A stretch of 32,463 nt of DNA from a bacterium (lineage in GTDB: Bacteria > Actinomycetota > Acidimicrobiia > Spongiisociales > Spongiisociaceae). Shown in pieces: positions 23,836-32,413 of the stretch. Under the pieces are notes generated by a model that was not told where the DNA came from, did not search any database, and saw nothing but the letters and a program-made list of their open reading frames with translations. How positions within the stretch are numbered: the first letter of the stretch is position 1; every line of letters starts with the position of its first letter. Where the stretch lies: positions 1 through 32,463 of the forward strand of contig JAPPGU010000003.1 in assembly GCA_028821265.1 (NCBI GenBank), given 5' to 3'. The position numbers were made by a program, and so were the translations under genes.

Positions 23836-25011
23836 TCAGGTCATTGGCATGGCGCGCTTCATGAACTCGTCGAAGAGCGGGACGGTGAAGGCTGTGTCGC
23901 CGTGGGCGGGGCTGTAGATCATGCCCTTCGCGATCAGCGCGGAACGGCGGGGAGCCACTGATGTGACCTTCACACCAAGCTTGTCGGCGATGTCGCCGGA
24001 GCGGTGGGGCCCTGGACCTAGCTCGGCCATGGCTCGCAGGTACTCACCTTCCTTGGGGGTGAGCCGGTCATACCGAACCCGGAAGAAGTCCCGATCCAGC
24101 TTGTCCACAACACCAGGCGTTGCCGCCCGGACGTCGGCCTCGGCGATCGGAGAGGCCGGTGCTGCATTCCACGCGTGGTAGCCCCACTCCTGCAAGAAGT
24201 AGGGGTAGTTCCCGGACTCCCTGACGATCCTGGCCACTGCGGCGTCCACGAATCTCACACCCAAATCCGCAGCGGGAAGCACCACGGCTGCCGCCGCGTC
24301 GCTATCACTCAAGCTCCCTATCTCGGGAAACTCGAACAGCCGCTCGGCATAGGTCCTGGCCTCGCCTAGCAGCGCGGGCACCTGGGGCAACCCGGCGCCG
24401 GCGACCACAACCGGCAAGCCGAGTTGGACTGTGCGATGGGTTGACCCGACGACCGCAGCCATATCAACCTCGGTCAGATACTGGAGTTCGTCAATCGCAA
24501 GTAGCAATCCCGAGTCGCAACTCCTGGCTGCTTCTCCCACGGCTACCAGGAGATCAGTCAGGTCCTCGGACATCATGCCCGAGTCGGCGACACCGGTTAG
24601 GGGCTGTGCGCTCACGGTGACCGACGTCCCATCAGGCAACGTCTGCGTGAATGACACGAGTACTGACAAAGCCCGACTAACCGCGGCGAGCGCACGACGG
24701 GCTGCTCCACGTTCTAGCTCCAAAAGGATCCTCCTCAAGCGAACGGCCAGCAACTCGGGAAAGTCGCCGCCTTCCGACGCCTCGATATAGCCGACCTTCA
24801 CCTTCTTGCGCTCGGCTATCTCGGTGAAGCGGTTCAGCAGCACCGTCTTGCCAACGCCGCGGAGTCCTATCAGCACGCAACTCTTGCCAGGCCGCCCGTC
24901 CAGGGCGCGGCGGACTGTGACCTCGAAGTCGTCGATGAGGTCGTCGCGCCCGACCAGAGCAGGAGGCGCTGAGCCTGCGCCCGGGCGATATGGGTTGTCG
25001 AAACGATCCAT
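23836..25011 (-). CDS. AAA/STAND-like P-loop ATPase with C-terminal winged helix
   Basis: A 391-residue ATPase. It begins NPYRPGAGSAPPALVGRD, a common opening of an actinobacterial ATP-binding family. Walker A is IGLRGVGKTVL at 48-58 and Walker B LLLAIDELQYL at 169-179, with D174 and E175. A sensor-like segment VVVAGAGLPQVP follows, and the C-terminal 90 residues (LTPKEGEYLRAMAELG, then GDIADKLGVKVTSVAPRRSALI) form a winged-helix domain. It resembles Orc1/Cdc6-like archaeal ATPases used as regulatory switches; the function here is unknown. It lies among defence genes and may be a sensor or accessory ATPase (inference). The ATG at 25011 has GAGGTAAG somewhat far upstream. It may be monocistronic: the next minus-strand gene downstream is about 590 bases away. 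Confidence 0.75.
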   Translation of the reverse strand: MDRFDNPYRPGAGSAPPALVGRDDLIDDFEVTVRRALDGRPGKSCVLIGLRGVGKTVLLNRFTEIAERKKVKVGYIEASEGGDFPELLAVRLRRILLELERGAARRALAAVSRALSVLVSFTQTLPDGTSVTVSAQPLTGVADSGMMSEDLTDLLVAVGEAARSCDSGLLLAIDELQYLTEVDMAAVVGSTHRTVQLGLPVVVAGAGLPQVPALLGEARTYAERLFEFPEIGSLSDSDAAAAVVLPAADLGVRFVDAAVARIVRESGNYPYFLQEWGYHAWNAAPASPIAEADVRAATPGVVDKLDRDFFRVRYDRLTPKEGEYLRAMAELGPGPHRSGDIADKLGVKVTSVAPRRSALIAKGMIYSPAHGDTAFTVPLFDEFMKRAMPMT

Positions 25012-25282
25012 ATCAACAGAGCTTACCTCGAATTATGGAGTTTATGTGGGGTGAGGATAATCTCCGCATAAATCTGCGGTTGTAGTAGCGATGACGAGCG
25101 CCTACTGGTGTCCGACCCCCCCTAATAGAACCCGATTAGTACGAGCCAGAGACTTGATGCCAGCAAACTCCCAGGTCAAAGTGCGTTTTCATTGACCAGA
25201 ATAGAGCGGGAATAGAACTTGAATAGAACTTGAATAGAACTTGGTAGGTGCTTTCCTGGTCAAGCCAGGTCCTCGCGTCCGC
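25012..25282. other. spacer between ATPase gene and helicase pseudogene
   Basis: AT-richer, gene-free DNA carrying the promoter region of the ATPase gene and the 11-bp tandem repeat. The 92-codon minus-strand frame ending at 25136 is only run-through from the decayed helicase copy, whose stop codon is lost. Confidence 0.5.
25210..25242. repeat. three tandem copies of an 11-bp unit
   Basis: GAATAGAACTT occurs three times head to tail without mismatch. It lies 40 bases beyond the lost stop of the helicase pseudogene. It is too short and compact for a CRISPR array; slippage or an iteron-like binding site are possible. Confidence 0.8.
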
Positions 25283-25625
25283 CCATGACGGAACCTCGAA
25301 GGCGAACTCTGGCATGGCGAAGTTGATCGAGTACCTGCGGTAGGACACTTCGACGCCTTCGAAGGGGCGGCGTACGTAGCGGACAGTCGGCTGGGCGCTG
25401 CGATCCTCAGGCACTTCGACGACGGCGAGGATGAAACGGTCGGGGGAATTCTGGGAGTGGATGATCTGGCTGCGGCTGACCGTGACGGTGTCGGCGCCCT
25501 CGATCCGGCCCTTGACCTCGATGAAGTAGAGATAGCCGGAGTCGACTCGCGGCTCTAGATGTCGTAGACCTCGTTGTCGTGGCGCACCTCCGATCGCTTC
25601 CTGCCGAGAGACCGTTTCAGTTGCC
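25283..25625 (-). pseudogene. decayed copy of the helicase 3' end (DUF3883 domain)
   Basis: These 343 bases align base for base with 26724-27066, the 3' end of the intact helicase gene; by eye about four bases in five match. Matching protein pieces include SLGRK, NNE/DNE-x-YDI, IEVKGRIEGA and PTVRYVRRPFE, YRRYSINFA. The copy is dead. GAG after YDI has become TAG, one base is missing between 25500 and 25558 giving a frameshift, a compensating extra base lies near 25615, and the stop TGA has become TGG at 25285-25283. No N-terminal helicase sequence remains. It may descend from a duplicated or related second helicase. The AbiJ-like gene lies between this copy and the intact one. Confidence 0.85.
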
Positions 25626-25634
25626 GTGCCAGGC

Positions 25635-25655
25635 TAGGTACCAGTCTGATACCTA
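25635..25655. promoter_or_regulatory. imperfect 21-bp dyad, possible operator
   Basis: The outer arms TAGGTA (25635-25640) and TACCTA (25650-25655) are exact reverse complements and the inner CAG/CTG also pair, leaving one mismatched pair and a 3-base centre. It lies 79 bases before the start of the AbiJ-like gene, where an operator or a leader hairpin would fit. No regulator is assigned. Confidence 0.3.
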
Positions 25656-25733
25656 CAGCTTCGCATTCTCTCGCCATGCGGCACGGTGACCGTCGACCGC
25701 CTTGTCGAATATCTGCATTAGGCTCCCGTTCTT

Positions 25734-26552
25734 GTGAGCAGACCTCCACTTTCCGTCCGGCGGGACAGAGACACGCTTGAGCAATACGAGCAACTCCACG
25801 ACGGGATCCCGTCGTGGATGCTCGCCGGAGCAATCGATTGGGCCAGCAGATTTTTTGGTACGGACGCAGCCCTACAGAAGGCCGAGCAGGTGCTACGAGT
25901 AAAACTCGACTGGACGGGCAGTCGAGCCGCAAGACGATCCCTGCTGGCAAGACTCCAGTACTCGGTTGGGGGCCTTGATCTGTTGGACTACTGCCTCTAC
26001 TTGTGCGACGACTGGGACTTCGGCGACGACGAGGCTCGGGAACTCCAGGGGATTCTCCATAGATCCGGCTCGGCATGGAGGGTCGCGGCCCACCCTGCAG
26101 GGAGGTATTGCCTGGAGCAACGAGTAGACCCGACGGTAGAGGAAGCCGCACGCAGCGAGATGGCACAGGAGAGCAATGCCGCAACTTACCTGAGTAGCGC
26201 TTGGCACCACGCCTACAGGCGAGACCCGGATCCGAGTCGCTCGTACAGCGACTCCATTAAGGCCGTCGAGGCCGCTGCCCGTCCGGTAGTAACCCCCAAG
26301 GACCAGCTAGCCACGTTGGGCAAGATGATCGCCGCCATGAGAGACAAACCACAGAAGTGGGGAACGGTAATCGGTGACGTCGACACCGTGCGCATAATGA
26401 TGGACACCATATGGAAAGCTCAGGTGGACCGACACGGAACCGACGACCCCCAGAAGCCCCTCACCGTGAGCCAGTCCGAAGCGGAAGCAGCGGTCCAGTT
26501 TGCCGCAACCCTCGTGCAGCTATTCCGGACCGGAGCGATCCGCGGTATCTAG
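25734..26552 (+). CDS. AbiJ/HEPN-like putative abortive-infection protein
   Basis: A 272-residue soluble protein without signal or membrane segments. The C-terminal half resembles the HEPN-like tail of AbiJ-type abortive-infection proteins: YSDSIKAVEAAARPVV (171-186), LGKMIAAM (195-202), then KAQVDRHGTDD (228-238), where family members often have G-I-R-H-G, and a final helix AAVQFAATLVQLFRTGAI (252-269). R233-H234 would be the conserved pair. The N-terminal 150 residues are unrecognised. AbiJ-type proteins are thought to halt growth on infection through RNA cleavage, which is not shown here. It starts at GTG 25734 with a weak ribosome site. It lies opposite to, and between, the decayed and intact copies of the helicase 3' end, as an inserted cassette would. 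Confidence 0.5.
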   Translation: MSRPPLSVRRDRDTLEQYEQLHDGIPSWMLAGAIDWASRFFGTDAALQKAEQVLRVKLDWTGSRAARRSLLARLQYSVGGLDLLDYCLYLCDDWDFGDDEARELQGILHRSGSAWRVAAHPAGRYCLEQRVDPTVEEAARSEMAQESNAATYLSSAWHHAYRRDPDPSRSYSDSIKAVEAAARPVVTPKDQLATLGKMIAAMRDKPQKWGTVIGDVDTVRIMMDTIWKAQVDRHGTDDPQKPLTVSQSEAEAAVQFAATLVQLFRTGAIRGI

Positions 26553-26723
26553 GCCCGACGGCTGCATGGCCTCTCGGTCGCGAGGTGATCTGAGTGCCTG
26601 CACGTTGATGTCGGCCTCGTCACGAAGGGCGGTTCAGTACGGGCGGACCAGAGCATGCAGGTAGAGCATCGCTTGAGCGGGTCGCCGGTTGCGCTGACCG
26701 AAGTAAAGACTCATACTTCGGGA

Positions 26724-29700
26724 TCATGAGGGGGCCTCGAAGGTGAACTCGGACAGGGCGAAGTTGATCGAGTACCTGCGGTAGGGCACGTCCAGGTCTT
26801 CAAACGGGCGGCGGACGTAGCGGACGGTCGGCTCGGCGGTGCGATCTTCGGGGACTTCGACCACGGCGAGGATGAAGCGGTCGGGCGAGTTCTGGGAGAA
26901 GATGATCTGGCTGCTGCTAACTGTGACAGTCTCGGCGCCCTCGATCCGGCCCTTGACCTCTATGAAGTAAAGGGCGCCAGTGTCGGGGTCACGGCTCTCG
27001 ATGTCGTAGCCCTCGTTGTTGTGGGGCATCTCCTTTGGCTTCCGACCGAGAGACCGCTCGGTTGCCAGAACCGCATCCACCGCCCGGCGATCGACCTCTG
27101 CCACGTCTCGAGCGCGGGTGGTTGGAACCGGCTCTGCTTGTCCGGATAGCCGATCCAGCAGTCCTTGGGGAACCACGATCGCGCCGCCCACTATGTCGGG
27201 CGGTCGGCTGGAGAGTTGGAGTTCCCGGTCGAGTTCGAGATTCCGTTGCTCCCGCCTCGCGGCCAGATCGTCGGCGAAGTTCTGGGCGTGGCCGGCCGTG
27301 AAGCCGCCTCTCGGCCTTGTCCCCTGGGCCTGTTTCACCTCGTGCTGGTAAGTGTCCCAGTATCGGATCCGTTCCTTCAGGCGTTGTTCCACGCCGGCCC
27401 GTACCTTCCCGACCCGATGCTCGGTCGCTCGGCGGATCTCGTCGAGGTGGGGGCCGCATAGCTCGGTGATGGCGAAGCGGCGGGCGTGGTCCGACAGCAT
27501 GGTGTCGATCCGGCTCTGCTCAAGGAGCGACGCTACGAGGTCCCGTTCGTCGTCCTCGATCGGGCGGAGATCATGGTGGCGGGCGGCGCCGGTCTCTTCA
27601 GATTCGCCTTCGGTGGGCATCTCGACCGTCCAGTAGCGCCTGGAGACGTCCCGACCCGAACCGTCCTTGATGAGGTGCTCGATCTGGACCAGCGCCCGGA
27701 GCCGGTCGCCGGTGGCCTGGGGATCCACGAGCACGGTCCCCCGCTGCAGGACCGAACCGTGACGGTCGAGCACCGCGTCCACCACCGCTTCGAGCAGCGG
27801 ATGGCCGAGCGCCAGCAGCGCCGCCCTGGGCCGACCGTGGACATCCACCAGGTGCTTCTCGAAGGTGACCCGCTCGTACCTGCGGTGCAGCTCATTACCC
27901 GCTCCGGTCTCCCTGGCACGTTGGCGGACGATCCCGGGCACACGGGTGATCTCGAAGCGGCCCTTCTCGCGCTCCACGATGCGCCCGCCGAAGCGGCGCA
28001 GCGCCTCGATGAAGAACATCGAGATGAACCCGGGCTGCAGCTTGCGGAGCTTGGCGCGCTCCATATCGTCCCGGATCTCCTGAATGTCCCCGTCGCCGAT
28101 CCGGCCGACGGCGAGGGCACGCTCGTCGACCAGGTTCCTGATCTGCTCCCCTATGTCATTGTTGATGACCTGGTCCCGGCGGGCTCTCACCTCGGGACGG
28201 TCGCCGTAGCGGATCGCCTCGATGAGCAGGTCTCTCAGCTGCCGGTCGATGACTGAGTCCCCGAGCACGTCGTAGACCTGGCCGCCCAGCGCCTTGCGTT
28301 GCTCCTCGATCTTGTCCAGGAGACGGATGAACACCGCCCCCTCCCGCGTGCCGTGGGCCACCAGGTTCCACAGGTGGCAGACCTCGGTCTGGCCGATCCG
28401 GTGTATACGCCCGAAGCGCTGCTCGATCCGGTTGGGATTCCAGGGAAGGTCGTAGTTGACCATCAGGTTGGCCCGCTGCAGGTTGACCCCCTCCCCGGCG
28501 GCGTCGGTGGCCACCATCACCTGCACCTCGGGGTCGTTGATGAAGGCGTCCTGGCGGTGGCGGCGGTTCTCCCGGTTGACGCTGCCGTGGATCACCACCA
28601 CCCGCTCCCGCCTCCCGAGAAGCCCGACGATGCGGCGCTGCAGGTAGTCAAGGGTGTCCTTGTGTTCGGTGAACACGATGATCTTGCGCCTCGTCCCGCC
28701 GGGGCCGTTCATGTGCTCCGATTGGAGGACGGTGGACAACTCCTCCCATTTGGTGTCGGTGCCGGCCCTCCGGACCTCGGAGGCGATGGCCACCAGACGG
28801 CCGAGCGTCTCGATCTCCTTCTGGAGTTCGGGGACGGTCTCCGCCGCGGTGGCCTGGTCGATGACCTCGGTCTCCATTTCGTCGATCTGCTCATCGTCGA
28901 AGTCGTCGTAGTCGAAGAAGGCCAGGTCATCCTCCGACAGGCCTTTGAGCAGCGGGTCGGCCACCTCCCGGCCCTCGGCTATGGCCTCCAGCTCCTCCAA
29001 GCGTTTCTGGAGCCGTTCGCGGCGGCGGCGCAGCGAGCGGTAGATCGCGTGAGGTGAAGATGCTAGCCGCCGCTGCAGGGCGGCCAGGGCGAAGCCCACC
29101 ACCAGGCCCCGGCGGCGGTTCTTCTGCTCGATCTGCTTGGCGCGGTCCATGCCGTGGCGGACGTAGTCGGTCACCTCGTCGTAGAGATGCTGTTCGGGCG
29201 GCGAGAGGTCGTACTTGACCGAATGCGCCCTCCGCTCGGGGAACAGGGGCTTCCCGTCGAAGGTCAGCAATCTCTCCTTGAGGTTGCGGCGCATGAGATG
29301 GGAGGCGTCCGGCACCTCACCTCCTCTGAGGCGACCACCGAACGTGTCCTGGTCCAGCAGGGCGAGGAACAACATGTAGCTCTCCTGCTTGCCGCTGTGC
29401 GGTGTGGCCGTGAGCAGCAGGAGGTGGCGGGTGAGGTCACGGAGGCGCTCGCCGAGCTGGTAGCGCTTGGTCTTGTTGAGCTTCCGTCCGTAGTAGTGGG
29501 CCGACATCTTGTGGGCCTCGTCCACCACCACCAGATCCCAGCGGGAAGCGGACAGCTTCTCCTGGAGATCCTCCCGGCGGGCCAACTGATCGAGGCGGGC
29601 GATCAGGAGGTTCTCCTCGGTGAACGGGTTGCCGGTGCGGGCGGATTCCACCATTTCGTTGCTGAGAATGCGGAAGTGGAGGTGGAACCGCTGCGACAAC

Positions 29701-30269
29701 TCGTCCTGCCACTGGACCACCAAGGAGCCCGGCGCCACGATCAGGACCCGCTCGACATCACCGCGGATGGCCAACTCCCGGATGTAGAGGCCGGACATGA
29801 TCGTCTTGCCAGCCCCCGGGTCGTCGGCCAAGACGAACCGGAGAGGCTGGATAGGCATCATCCGGCGGTAGACCGCCTCGATCTGGTGAGGCAGAGGATC
29901 GATATCCGCAGCCTCCACCGCCACATACGGGTCGAACAAGTGAGCCGACTTGATACGCCGAGCCTCCGAAGCCAGCTTGAACAACCGCCCATCCCCGTCG
30001 AACGGCCAAGAATCCTCGACAGCCGCCACACTCAGACGCTCCTCGTCCTTACGAGACAGCAGCGTCCTCTCCAGCCCCTTCTCAGAGTCCTGGAAAACGA
30101 CCTCCAAGTCGTTGTCGCCGTGCCAGATGATGGCGATCACGGAAACCGGGCGGCCAGCAAGCAATCCCTCTACGAGAGCACCGGTCTGAAGGTCCTCCAG
30201 CTTCAGCACGGTCAGCGGTCGGTGGCCCGTGGCCTGTGGTAAGTCAACGGAGTCCCTCTTCATCCCCAC
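26724..30269 (-). CDS. DEAH/SNF2-type helicase with C-terminal DUF3883 (DrmD-like)
   Basis: An 1181-residue superfamily 2 helicase. Motif I is ADDPGAGKTI (148-157), motif II DEAH (250-253), and motif III LLTATPHSGK. The second RecA domain carries VMVATDAAGEGVNLQ and NRIEQRFGRIHRIGQ. A basic/acidic helical middle region follows. The C-terminus from about 1084 is DUF3883, with GYDIES and FIEVKGR giving a D1089...E1103-x-K1105 pattern like PD-(D/E)XK folds. Helicases of this layout are components of DISARM (DrmD) and related arrays, where they act with a DNA methylase. Here the DUF1156 methylase and DUF499 ATPase lie in the same island, though not adjacent. The start may be GTG 30269 or ATG 30263; neither has a strong ribosome site. 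Confidence 0.85.
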   Translation of the reverse strand: MGMKRDSVDLPQATGHRPLTVLKLEDLQTGALVEGLLAGRPVSVIAIIWHGDNDLEVVFQDSEKGLERTLLSRKDEERLSVAAVEDSWPFDGDGRLFKLASEARRIKSAHLFDPYVAVEAADIDPLPHQIEAVYRRMMPIQPLRFVLADDPGAGKTIMSGLYIRELAIRGDVERVLIVAPGSLVVQWQDELSQRFHLHFRILSNEMVESARTGNPFTEENLLIARLDQLARREDLQEKLSASRWDLVVVDEAHKMSAHYYGRKLNKTKRYQLGERLRDLTRHLLLLTATPHSGKQESYMLFLALLDQDTFGGRLRGGEVPDASHLMRRNLKERLLTFDGKPLFPERRAHSVKYDLSPPEQHLYDEVTDYVRHGMDRAKQIEQKNRRRGLVVGFALAALQRRLASSPHAIYRSLRRRRERLQKRLEELEAIAEGREVADPLLKGLSEDDLAFFDYDDFDDEQIDEMETEVIDQATAAETVPELQKEIETLGRLVAIASEVRRAGTDTKWEELSTVLQSEHMNGPGGTRRKIIVFTEHKDTLDYLQRRIVGLLGRRERVVVIHGSVNRENRRHRQDAFINDPEVQVMVATDAAGEGVNLQRANLMVNYDLPWNPNRIEQRFGRIHRIGQTEVCHLWNLVAHGTREGAVFIRLLDKIEEQRKALGGQVYDVLGDSVIDRQLRDLLIEAIRYGDRPEVRARRDQVINNDIGEQIRNLVDERALAVGRIGDGDIQEIRDDMERAKLRKLQPGFISMFFIEALRRFGGRIVEREKGRFEITRVPGIVRQRARETGAGNELHRRYERVTFEKHLVDVHGRPRAALLALGHPLLEAVVDAVLDRHGSVLQRGTVLVDPQATGDRLRALVQIEHLIKDGSGRDVSRRYWTVEMPTEGESEETGAARHHDLRPIEDDERDLVASLLEQSRIDTMLSDHARRFAITELCGPHLDEIRRATEHRVGKVRAGVEQRLKERIRYWDTYQHEVKQAQGTRPRGGFTAGHAQNFADDLAARREQRNLELDRELQLSSRPPDIVGGAIVVPQGLLDRLSGQAEPVPTTRARDVAEVDRRAVDAVLATERSLGRKPKEMPHNNEGYDIESRDPDTGALYFIEVKGRIEGAETVTVSSSQIIFSQNSPDRFILAVVEVPEDRTAEPTVRYVRRPFEDLDVPYRRYSINFALSEFTFEAPS

Positions 30270-30392
30270 TGCGATCCCGTTTAGATTTGTTCAGGGCAGG
30301 GTACCGAACGACAGTGACACGCCCGCCATGCCCGTCAACGTAGGGTGAATACTGAGCACTGAACCGCAACCCTGGGGATGCTCCTACGGTTG

Positions 30393-31621
30393 TCAAATCG
30401 GTGGCGGGGACGGGGCGTGGGTTCGGAGCCAGTCGTGGTATCGGGTGGCGCGTTGGTGGTTGTGGTCGCGGCCTAGTTCGAGTGCTGAGATACGTGTGGG
30501 GTGTGTTCCGAGGGCTCGGGCGGCCTGGGTGATGGTGATGCCGGCTTCTTGGCGGCGGGTGCGTAGCCGGGCACAGTTCGGGATGGGGGGCGGGTTGGTT
30601 AGCAGCCGGTAGGTTTCTCGGGCGATGTGCCGTTTGAGGCAGCGGAGGATCTCTTTTCGGTTCTTTCCCTCCGCCTGGCGGCGGGCCACGTATTGTTGGG
30701 TGGCGGCGTCGTTGCGCATCCTGGTGGTCGCGATCCGCCAGAGCGCGCTGTTGGCTTTGCGGTTGCCGCCCTGGTTGAGGCGATGCCGGACGATTTGGCC
30801 GGATGATGCCTGGACGGGGCTGGTGCCGCATAGTGCTGCGAAGGAGCGCTCGGAGCGCATTCGGTCGGGGTTGTCGCCGGCGGCGACCAACAAGGCGGCT
30901 GCTGTGTCTGGGCCCACTCCTTTGGCGGCCAGCAGCGCCGGGTTGGTTTGGGCGCAGAGACGGCGGATGTCGGCTTCGAGTTCGTCTATTTCTGTGTCGA
31001 GGGTCTGGTATCGGCGGGCGAGGTGCCGCAGCGTCTTCTTCGCGGAGGCGACTGTGGTCTGTTCTTGGCCGGGACGCCAGCGGGCACAGACCTGGACCGT
31101 AGCTTTGAGGGTGAGCCCTTTGAGCTGGTGTTTCACCTGCTCAGGAGCGGTAACGACCAGAGAATGGATCTGGTTAGCGGCCTGGGTGCGTGCCTTGGTA
31201 GCGGAGCGGCGGGCCACTTGGAGCATCCTGATGCACTCCACCGGGCCCACACCGGATTTGGGAACCGCCGTAGCCTGGCCTGAGGCGGCTGCCCGAGCTG
31301 CCGCCTCGGCGTCGACCGGGTCGGATTTGCCGCCCCGCTGGCGGCGGAGCTGGCGGTTAGGCCGGTTCACCTCCACCACCTCGATCCCGGCTGCGGTCAG
31401 ATGCCGGCCAGCCCCGCACCGTAACTGCCACAGCCTTCCACCCCGACCCGAACCACACAACCCTGGGTTCCGAACCAGGCGACCATCCGCGCATACCCAG
31501 ACTCGTCAGCGGCGAACGACTCGGAACCCAACACCCGGCCGACACCGTCGACTGCCGCCGTGACATGGACATCCCGATGGGTGTCAACCCCACCGAAAAC
31601 ATCAACCCCACTTCTCGACAT
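30393..31621 (-). pseudogene. IS110-family transposase, frameshifted
   Basis: The 5' part (31621-31397) encodes the DEDD-domain start, with FGGVDTHRDVHV and VGVEGCGSYGAGLA, then stops. The rest (to 30393, in another frame) resumes with RHLTAAGIEVVEVNRPN, KSDPVDAEAAARA, the Transposase_20 region GVGPDTAAAL and ASSGQIVRHRLNQGGNRKAN with the Ser-rich catalytic site, and a C-terminal helix-turn-helix (RRQEAGITITQAARALG). Restoring one C in the codon after GAGLA yields the family sequence GLARHL and a single frame of about 409 residues, so one base was lost. The DEDD residues are split between the two frames, so the enzyme should be inactive unless ribosomes shift by -1. IS110 elements have no inverted repeats, so the element's ends are not defined. 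Confidence 0.85.
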
Positions 31622-31900
31622 ATACCACCTACACGGCGACTGCCGTTACTCGTCACAAAGGGGCTTCTGGCCAAAAGCGGCGGACAGTACACTCAAGGTG
31701 CGGACCTTCCACAAGGCCCCTACCAGGTCACATCCGCTTCCAACCAGAACCCCGCCCCCGGACCGGGGGACAGGCCGACAGATCCCCACAAAGGCAGCAA
31801 ACGCGCCGATTTTCAATTGGGTCAGACCCGCCCCCCGGTCCCCGGGGACCACCCCGATCATCGCAGCGGCCCCACCAAACAGGGCACCTTCAAGTATGAG
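31622..31900 (-). ncRNA. candidate IS110 bridge-RNA region
   Basis: IS110-group elements encode a structured bridge RNA in the non-coding end upstream of the transposase. This 279-base stretch occupies that place. It is rich in dyads: CCCCC/GGGGG around GGACC at 31755-31769, GGGTC-A-GACCC at 31819-31829 and a perfect 14-bp palindrome GGTCCCCGGGGACC at 31837-31850. Guide loops cannot be assigned without the element ends and target site. Confidence 0.3.
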
Positions 31901-31903
31901 TGA

Positions 31904-32345
31904 ATTTCAACGATCGCCATCAGCTGGTCCATCGACCGCTCCGCCACCGCCGGCCTCGTCACCTCCGCCCTGGGTATGGCTATCGGCAACCGCCAACCCG
32001 ACCCAGAGACGGTGATCCACTCGGACCAGGGCACCCCCTTCACCTCTTGGGCGTTCACAGACCGGGCCCGCCAGTCCGGCCTCGTCCCCTCCATCGGTGT
32101 CGGTCGGGGACTGTTTTGATAACGCGTTGATGGAATCGTTTTGGGCTCGGATGCAGGTCGAACTCCTAGACCGGCGGCGATGGCGCACCCGCATCGAGTT
32201 GGCCAACGCTATCTTCGAATACCTCGAAATCTTCCACAACCGGCAACGACGCCACACCGCCCTGGAGATGCGAACCCCGATCGAATACGAGAGAATCCAC
32301 CACGACAACAACCCAACCGTCACACCACTCATCCAAGTGAGCTAA
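31904..32345 (+). pseudogene. IS3-family transposase (OrfB) 3' remnant, frameshifted
   Basis: The frame from 31904 reads SWSIDRSATAGLVTSALGMA, then VIHSDQGTPFTSW, which holds the second Asp of the DDE triad, and LVPSIG before stopping at 32117. The frame from about 32097 continues with SVGDCFDNALMESFWARMQ, carrying the catalytic Glu, then the family C-terminus FEYLEIFHNRQRRHTALEM and TP-I-E-Y, ending at TAA 32345. One extra base near 32094-32096 explains the switch. The first half of OrfB, including the first Asp, and all of OrfA are missing, the cut falling at the IS110 junction. It cannot make an active enzyme. Confidence 0.85.
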
Positions 32346-32413
32346 CTCCGAAAAACCCGGTCACCATCAGCCATCAGTCACCTAAATCAAAGGACCCCCC
32401 AACCCCGTACTGA

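Larger units (their letters stand above)
30393..31900 (-). mobile_element. IS110-family insertion sequence (boundaries approximate)
   Basis: This covers the broken transposase gene plus the palindrome-rich DNA upstream of it, up to the junction with the IS3 remnant. The left edge is set at the transposase stop and the right edge where IS3-like coding begins; neither is a mapped end. It follows the helicase gene start by 123 bases, which hold no recognised gene. Confidence 0.55.

Noticed and set aside
25210-25242. CRISPR-like repeats
   Set aside because: The units are 11 bp, directly adjacent with no spacers, and no cas genes are present.
25136-25414. A 92-codon minus-strand frame as a small gene
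   Set aside because: It is the out-of-context tail of the decayed helicase copy reading through a lost stop codon.
31560-32094. Several + strand open frames antisense to the IS110 region and overlapping the IS3 remnant
   Set aside because: They are proline/arginine-rich shadows in wrong frames; the true IS3 coding frames are those with the SDQGTPF and FDNALMESF motifs.
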